From IMG/VR virus record IMGVR_UViG_3300035034_002936, positions 1 to 27,321 of that record: a stretch of 27,321 bases of DNA; one strand, written 5' to 3'. Positions within the stretch are counted from its first letter, which is position 1, and each line of letters begins with the position of its first letter. Below, piece after piece: positions 23,491 to 27,321 of the stretch. The DNA comes from a virus. The notes under the pieces were generated by a model. That model searched no databases. It was given only the letters and a program-made list of their open reading frames with translations, and was not told the origin of the DNA. The position numbers and the translations under genes were made by a program.

Positions 23491-23765
23491 AATTTAACCA
23501 TTGCCATTTCGTCTGCCATTAAATTCAGTAAAAGAATCCTCTTATCTATACATATAGGTTTTTGATTCATCTCTTCTTTTTTTATTGCTAAATCAATAAG
23601 TTTTAAATATTTTAGATGTGTTTCATTTGGTATTGTTAAATTATTTTGTCCACATATAGTCATATACCTAGAAAAAGATTTTATGCTTTGAGCTAAAGAG
23701 TCTAGATTTTCTTCTGCTTCTGGAGCAAATTGATTTGTGAGCTTTAATCCACCATCGTGTTTCAT
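23487..23765 (-). CDS. hypothetical protein downstream of parB
   Basis: The 92-residue helical protein contains EAEENLDSLAQSIKSFSRYM and a C-terminal helix with KRILLLNLMADEMAMVKL. No motif identifies a function. It starts with an ATGA overlap at the end of the ParB gene, so it is translated with the partition genes, but no partition role can be shown. Confidence 0.55.
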   Translation of the reverse strand: MKHDGGLKLTNQFAPEAEENLDSLAQSIKSFSRYMTICGQNNLTIPNETHLKYLKLIDLAIKKEEMNQKPICIDKRILLLNLMADEMAMVKL

Positions 23766-24547
23766 TCTGCTACCTTATATTTTTCTAGAAGATTTTCTAG
23801 TTCTTGTTCAAACTCATCTTTTTGAGTTTCACCTAAGTGTTTTATATCAAAGTTTACTTTGACTTTATGACCTTTTATTTTGATAGGTTCGTAGTCTAAG
23901 ATACTGGGTCGTTTTAGAATAGAGTTTATTTTTTCTTTTATTTCTGCTCTATTTAATTTTCCATGAATATAATCTTCATACAATTTCTTCTGCCAGTGTT
24001 GGTCATCGAGTTTCAAAAGCAAGTTTAGTGTTTCGGGGGATACTTTTCTTTTATTTTCTGATATGTCGTTTTTGATTTCATCTGGTAGTTTTAAAAGGCT
24101 TTTGATTTTACAGATATGTGACGCACTTTTATTTAAACTTTCTGCTAGTTCTTTTGCATCTTTGAAGATGTTGTGTTCTAGTGCATAAGTATATGAAATT
24201 GCTAGTTCTATATCTGTGAGGTTTTCTCTTTCCTCATTTTCTACTAAAGCTAGTGTATAAAGCTCTTCTATTGTAGTTTCTATTCTTGTGTACTTAATCA
24301 TAGTTTTATTTAAGTGCTTATGAGCGTAAAATCTTCTATGACCACCTACTATAATATTTTTTTGGTTTATTATTATTGGTTGAAGTTGCCCATGCTGTAA
24401 AATGCTTTGAGCTAAATCATCTATATCTGTATCTCTTAGTCTTGGCTGGTATGGATTTGGACTAAGTAAGGATGTATCTATGGTCGTGGATTCTTCACTA
24501 CTTGGAATTTCTATATCTTCTACTGTGTCTAAGGAGTCGTAGTTCAT
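23762..24547 (-). CDS. parB: ParB-family partition protein
   Basis: The 261-residue protein has the ParB/Srx domain with the NPYQPR box (31-36), GGHRR (68-72, the CTP-binding arginine patch) and ENEERENL (103-110, matching the ENxQRxDL box). A helix-turn-helix follows at about 128-150 (KELAESLNKSASHICKI). The C-terminal part, rich in Lys/Glu, should dimerise. ParB loads on parS sites and works with ParA to segregate low-copy replicons. It lies two genes after parA, with four-base overlaps on both sides. A regulator of the Noc/KorB/RepB kind is a less likely alternative. No parS was identified. Confidence 0.87.
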   Translation of the reverse strand: MNYDSLDTVEDIEIPSSEESTTIDTSLLSPNPYQPRLRDTDIDDLAQSILQHGQLQPIIINQKNIIVGGHRRFYAHKHLNKTMIKYTRIETTIEELYTLALVENEERENLTDIELAISYTYALEHNIFKDAKELAESLNKSASHICKIKSLLKLPDEIKNDISENKRKVSPETLNLLLKLDDQHWQKKLYEDYIHGKLNRAEIKEKINSILKRPSILDYEPIKIKGHKVKVNFDIKHLGETQKDEFEQELENLLEKYKVAE

Positions 24548-24855
24548 TTTAGCCCCTTGGCTTGTTTTTTTTCCTCATCGTTTATTAGTATTTTTTGTTT
24601 TACTTGAAAACTCAACTCATTAAAATTATCCATTATTCTCTTTTTCATGTCTTCTATTATTACTTCTGTATCTTTGTCTTTCATATGGAGAAGAGGGTAT
24701 TTATCTGATCTACGAGATAAGCTTTCATATCTGTAATCATCCACTTTATTTACAGTATTATCAGCCATATGTAAAAAAGGATAATTTCCTATTTTAATTT
24801 GATTATTTTTTAATGCTTGAGTTAAAGACTCTATTTTTAAATCTTTGTTTTTCAT
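24544..24855 (-). CDS. ORF between parA and parB with repeated YPxLHMxD motif
   Basis: The 103-residue protein contains YPFLHMAD (25-32) and YPLLHMKD (53-60), two copies of one motif 28 residues apart encoded with different codons. A Lys/Glu-rich helix follows to the C terminus. It overlaps parA and parB by four bases each, so all three should be made together. A short linear motif present twice suggests a bivalent binder, perhaps a centromere or ParA adaptor. No family is recognised; the partition role is inferred from position. Confidence 0.6.
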   Translation of the reverse strand: MKNKDLKIESLTQALKNNQIKIGNYPFLHMADNTVNKVDDYRYESLSRRSDKYPLLHMKDKDTEVIIEDMKKRIMDNFNELSFQVKQKILINDEEKKQAKGLK

Positions 24856-25508
24856 TTTAATATCTCCTTTACAAAAGTTTCCAGCTCTTCTTGAGCTTTG
24901 ATTAAATTTTTGTTATACAGTTTGTTTTTTGTAGTTTTTAGTTCTGCTACACTTAGTCCTTTTTGTAAGCTTGTTTTATACAAGGCTCTGTTTCTTAATC
25001 CTGATTTCATAATCTTCATATTTGGATATTTTTGTAATTGCTTTGTCATAGTTGAAAAGTCTTTTGCTCTTGTGTGTATATTGCAAAAAGTAGCGTGAAC
25101 TTCTGGGTTACTCAGTTTCTTTAGAACTGATTTAAACCTTGTGAAACCTACTATTTCAGTAACTGCATCGTGAGATATGGGTGTTATGATTTTATCTGCT
25201 AATTTTATAGCTTCTTGAGTGATAATATCCATATTTCCACCCGTATCTATAATGATGTAGTCGTATTTTTCTTTTGCTTTTCTGATAAAATCTATTAAGA
25301 TTTGAAAAGATAGAATAAACTCTATGTTTAATTTATCTTCATTTCTTATGTGATTGTTGATAGTAGATATTGTTCTATTTGCAATATCTGTATCTATGAC
25401 TAGATAGTTGTAGCCTTTTTTGTGCAAATATCCTGCTGCCTGGTAGGTCGTTGTACTTTTTCCAACTCCGCCTTTAGAGTGTGTAATTACTATGCTTTTA
25501 GCTTTCAT
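24852..25508 (-). CDS. parA: ParA-family partition ATPase
   Basis: The 218-residue protein has the deviant Walker A motif SKGGVGKSTT (11-20, with both signature lysines at 12 and 17), the VIDTD motif (37-41) and Walker B YIIIDTGG (83-90). It lacks an N-terminal DNA-binding extension, so it is the short (type Ib-like) form. ParA binds DNA as an ATP dimer and is stimulated by ParB to move or position replicons. The ATG at 25508 is preferred to the in-frame ATG at 25529 because it forms an ATGA overlap with the upstream stop and has GAGG just before it, though spacing is short. Confidence 0.9.
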   Translation of the reverse strand: MKAKSIVITHSKGGVGKSTTTYQAAGYLHKKGYNYLVIDTDIANRTISTINNHIRNEDKLNIEFILSFQILIDFIRKAKEKYDYIIIDTGGNMDIITQEAIKLADKIITPISHDAVTEIVGFTRFKSVLKKLSNPEVHATFCNIHTRAKDFSTMTKQLQKYPNMKIMKSGLRNRALYKTSLQKGLSVAELKTTKNKLYNKNLIKAQEELETFVKEILK

Positions 25509-25852
25509 TTTGCCTCTTTTTTCTTCCATTTATCGCACCATTCTTTAGCTACTCTTAAAACTTCTTTTTTATTAGATAAATTTTCTAAGGCTTCTGTTTT
25601 CCCTACGATTTCATAATTTATAATCTTAAATAGTTCTTTAAACTTTACTTCTAAAGGTACGTCCAATTCGCTTAAAGAACTATCAACTACATACATCTGA
25701 ATAGGCTGAAGATGATACATAACTGTAAATTGTATATGTCCTATGGACTTAATTTGAAAATCATCTCTAGCTTTTATATATTTTTCAAAAGCTTTGTCTG
25801 CTAATTCTTCTAGTTTTTGCATCTTTGCCATTTTCTCTTGTATTAGTTTCAT
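25505..25852 (-). CDS. hypothetical protein upstream of parA
   Basis: The 115-residue protein begins with a Lys/Glu helix, has a beta-like middle (HIQFTVMYHLQPIQMYVV) and ends in a basic Trp-containing helix (VAKEWCDKWKKKEAK). AAAGGA lies five bases before the ATG. It is coupled by four-base overlap to a 25-residue ORF upstream and to parA downstream, so it is a fixed member of the partition cluster, but no family is recognised. Confidence 0.55.
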   Translation of the reverse strand: MKLIQEKMAKMQKLEELADKAFEKYIKARDDFQIKSIGHIQFTVMYHLQPIQMYVVDSSLSELDVPLEVKFKELFKIINYEIVGKTEALENLSNKKEVLRVAKEWCDKWKKKEAK

Positions 25853-25926
25853 CTTTTTCCTTTCATCATCTGTTCTAAAAATCTTACTAGTCGTTCTGCT
25901 ATTGTGTGTTTTTTTGTATTTGTCAT
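25849..25926 (-). CDS. 25-residue basic micro-protein
   Basis: The ORF encodes a basic amphipathic peptide (MTNTKKHTIAERLVRFLEQM, then MKGKR). GAGG lies seven bases before the ATG, formed at the 3' end of the recombinase gene, and the stop overlaps the next ATG as ATGA. Both junctions match the operon's translation logic and the ORF fills the whole gap, so expression is likely. Function unknown. Confidence 0.58.
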   Translation of the reverse strand: MTNTKKHTIAERLVRFLEQMMKGKR

Positions 25927-25930
25927 TTTC

Positions 25931-26518
25931 TTACCTCACTAAACTATTTTGAATATCTATATCTGTTGCTTCTACATACTTTGAGGTCGTTGCGTAATTT
26001 CTGTGACCTATGAATTTTTGCACTATTTCTGGATTTACTGATTCGTCTATTATCATTTCTGTTATAATTCCCCTTCTAAAAGAATGTGAACCATAGTCTT
26101 TGGAGTTTAAAGCTTTTTGCAAATATAAATTTATACTGGTCGTTAGTGATGTAGTATTCACTTCTTTCGTTTTGTCGTTCCATGCTCTTATACAAAAACC
26201 ATCTAAATGGACTAAAGAGTCTTGAAAAACTTTTTCTATATTTGCTGCTGCTTCTTTGCTAAAAAATACAGTTCTGAAGCCTTGACCTTTAAATCTTGCT
26301 GTTTTACTTGTTAAGACTTTTGTTTTTCTTGTAGTTATAATGTCGTGGATATTTTCGCCTTTTAACTTACACGCTTCGTTGATTCTAGCTCCTGTGTAGT
26401 AAAGAAAAGTGAATATTTTCTTATACTTATCTAAAGTTTGAGGTCTTGTCATTGTGTCGTTGCTTATATAATTTAATAGCTGCTTGTATTCACTTTGTTT
26501 TATTGCTCTTTTTGCCAT
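25931..26518 (-). CDS. catalytic-domain-only tyrosine recombinase (Xer/FimB-like)
   Basis: The 195-residue protein contains all expected active-site residues: R45 in TGARINE, Lys at about 72 (TSKTARFKG), H145-x-x-R148 in SHSFRRG, H172 in IGHRNYATT and the nucleophile Tyr181. It lacks the N-terminal core-binding domain, as in FimB/FimE-type recombinases of about 200 residues. Next to ParA/ParB it may resolve multimers of an extrachromosomal form or invert a segment. A role as integration partner of int is less likely. AAAGG lies upstream. Confidence 0.85.
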   Translation of the reverse strand: MAKRAIKQSEYKQLLNYISNDTMTRPQTLDKYKKIFTFLYYTGARINEACKLKGENIHDIITTRKTKVLTSKTARFKGQGFRTVFFSKEAAANIEKVFQDSLVHLDGFCIRAWNDKTKEVNTTSLTTSINLYLQKALNSKDYGSHSFRRGIITEMIIDESVNPEIVQKFIGHRNYATTSKYVEATDIDIQNSLVR

Positions 26519-26544
26519 TTTTAAACCTTTCTTGTATTGTGTTT

Positions 26545-26778
26545 TTAAATAAAAAGCTTTTGTCTCATGCCTTTGTTTCTTGCTATTTGTATTATTTCGT
26601 CTCTGTGGTCGTGTGAAATAGCTCCATAACTGTTGTTTATAATGCTTATATAGTCTTTGTCGATTTCATCTATTTTGATAAAATTTATTCTGAATAAATA
26701 AGCTAAGCTTTCACTTCCTTTTTCTTGAATTTCATCAAAAAACTCTTTTATATATGCTTGCTGTTGTCTTTGTGCCAT
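26545..26778 (-). CDS. hypothetical protein between regulator and recombinase
   Basis: The 77-residue protein is helical, with an N-terminal Gln-rich segment (MAQRQQQAYIKEFFDEIQEK), a middle that looks like LAYLFRINFIKIDEI, and a C-terminal basic end. It starts one base after the regulator's stop and is followed after 26 bases by the recombinase. It could be a cofactor or recombination directionality factor given its neighbours, but nothing in the sequence proves that. Confidence 0.52.
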   Translation of the reverse strand: MAQRQQQAYIKEFFDEIQEKGSESLAYLFRINFIKIDEIDKDYISIINNSYGAISHDHRDEIIQIARNKGMRQKLFI

Positions 26779-26779
26779 T

Positions 26780-27172
26780 TTATAATCCTATTCTATAGCC
26801 ATTATTTGAAAAGCTTTTGATAACTTCGTAATAGCTTTTGTCTCTAATTTGTTTTATCATATTTCTTAGCGTAAAAATAGATACTTTCTTCTTGTCACTC
26901 CATGCATGAGATATAATTTCATCTATTGATATAGTCTTGTTTTTGTTCTTTATTAATAGGTCTAGGATTTTTGTTTGAGTGCTTGTCAAATTTAAAGGTG
27001 TTTCATCTTCTCCAGCTCTTATAAATAAATTCTTTCTAAAGCTGCACCAGTAAATGTTATATTCAAAGTTGTATCTTTCACCTATTACTAATGTGTCGTG
27101 TTGTTTTAAAAGTTCTAAGACTTCATACTGTGTTAATCTTTGGTATTGTTCTTTTGTTATTGCTTTACTCAT
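26780..27172 (-). CDS. OmpR/PhoB-type winged-helix regulator without receiver domain
   Basis: The 130-residue protein has an N-terminal half of unknown fold and a C-terminal winged helix-turn-helix of the Trans_reg_C type. LTSTQTKILDLLIKNKNKTI is followed by DEIISHAWSDKKKVSIFTLR, then a recognition-helix-like segment and SFSNNGYRIGL, matching the family's closing GYR strand. No phospho-acceptor receiver is present, so it is unlikely to be a standard response regulator. As first gene of the early operon, it may control that operon. GGAG lies about eight bases before the ATG. Confidence 0.78.
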   Translation of the reverse strand: MSKAITKEQYQRLTQYEVLELLKQHDTLVIGERYNFEYNIYWCSFRKNLFIRAGEDETPLNLTSTQTKILDLLIKNKNKTISIDEIISHAWSDKKKVSIFTLRNMIKQIRDKSYYEVIKSFSNNGYRIGL

Positions 27173-27198
27173 TTTATTTGCTCCATTTTTTTGGCATA

Positions 27199-27234
27199 AA
27201 AAAAGGTTAGATAATTTAATATCTAACCTTTTTT
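27199..27234 (-). terminator. bidirectional intrinsic terminator
   Basis: AAAAAAGGTTAGATA (27199-27213) and TATCTAACCTTTTTT (27220-27234) form a perfect 15-pair stem around a six-base loop. T runs follow the stem on either strand. It ends the transcript of the gene entering from the right edge and separates it from the early operon that starts at 27172. Confidence 0.88.
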
Positions 27235-27247
27235 AGTTTATACAGAT

Positions 27248-27321
27248 TTAAAATAAAGAATAAATACAATAGTCTTTATCTTCTAAATCTTCTTTTTTAA
27301 ACTCGATTTGATAATCACTTA
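27248..27321 (-). CDS. C-terminal end of a gene running off the right edge (partial)
   Basis: The frame from the right edge to a TAA at 27248-27250 encodes the last 23 residues, ending KKEDLEDKDYCIYSLF. A strong terminator begins 14 bases after the stop, as expected for the end of a transcription unit. Too little is present to identify it. Confidence 0.5.
   Translation of the reverse strand, partial: SDYQIEFKKEDLEDKDYCIYSLF

Noticed and set aside
25509-25529. Longer ParA form starting MEEKRGK
   Set aside because: There is no ribosome site before 25529, while the ATG at 25508 has GAGG and an ATGA overlap with the previous gene.
25505-25926. Toxin-antitoxin pair formed by the 25- and 115-residue genes
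   Set aside because: Size and overlap would fit, but neither protein shows a toxin or antitoxin motif, and the operon-wide overlap pattern already explains the spacing.
27199-27234. parS centromere dyad
   Set aside because: The dyad is long, AT-rich and flanked by T runs on both strands at a transcript end, which is terminator structure. No second copy was seen.

Overview
The window is an AT-rich piece of a temperate, short-tailed (podovirus-like) phage genome. Codon and base use (A/T-ending codons, AGA arginine, A-rich Shine-Dalgarno regions) and the general look of the proteins suggest a Campylobacterota host, most likely an Arcobacter-type bacterium. The host call is inference; the phage identity is secure from the terminase, major capsid, portal, lysis and integrase genes.

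Layout. (1) 1-2015, plus strand: lysis cassette with a membrane coiled-coil protein, a holin-like protein, a nested inner/outer spanin pair, a GH108-type endolysin and a small heptad-repeat protein. (2) 2016-13396, plus strand: N4-gp56-type major capsid gene between two intrinsic terminators, then a coiled-coil protein, a head-tail adaptor, a small virion protein, the portal, two ejection-type internal virion proteins (the second is 1507 residues with an EF-hand-like loop and a C-terminal HEIQH polyvalent domain) and a small-terminase candidate. (3) 13393-18525, minus strand: read from 18525 leftwards, an acidic scaffold-like protein, a 72-residue protein with the same C-terminal peptide, the large terminase, two unknown proteins and a Gly/Asn-rich repeat protein. 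(4) 18630-19838, plus strand: tyrosine integrase, apparently leaderless, followed by a candidate attP with three paired TGGCACA sites. (5) 19989-27172, minus strand: a tightly coupled operon with a winged-helix regulator, a catalytic-domain-only tyrosine recombinase, ParA, a linking ORF, ParB, an ASCH-like protein, three zinc-ribbon proteins, several unknowns, a terminal 34-residue lipoprotein and several micro-ORFs of 13-29 residues. (6) 27199-27321: a bidirectional terminator and the end of another minus-strand gene that runs off the window.

How it fits together. The element encodes both integration (int plus attP) and plasmid-type maintenance (ParA/ParB plus a small Xer-like recombinase). 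Phage genes lie on both sides of the int/attP segment, so attP looks uninterrupted. That fits a circular or extrachromosomal phage-plasmid form better than a prophage ending at int. Packaging and assembly genes are split between two convergent operons whose stop codons overlap. No replication initiator, immunity repressor, tail fibre or tail tube gene was recognised; these may lie outside the window.
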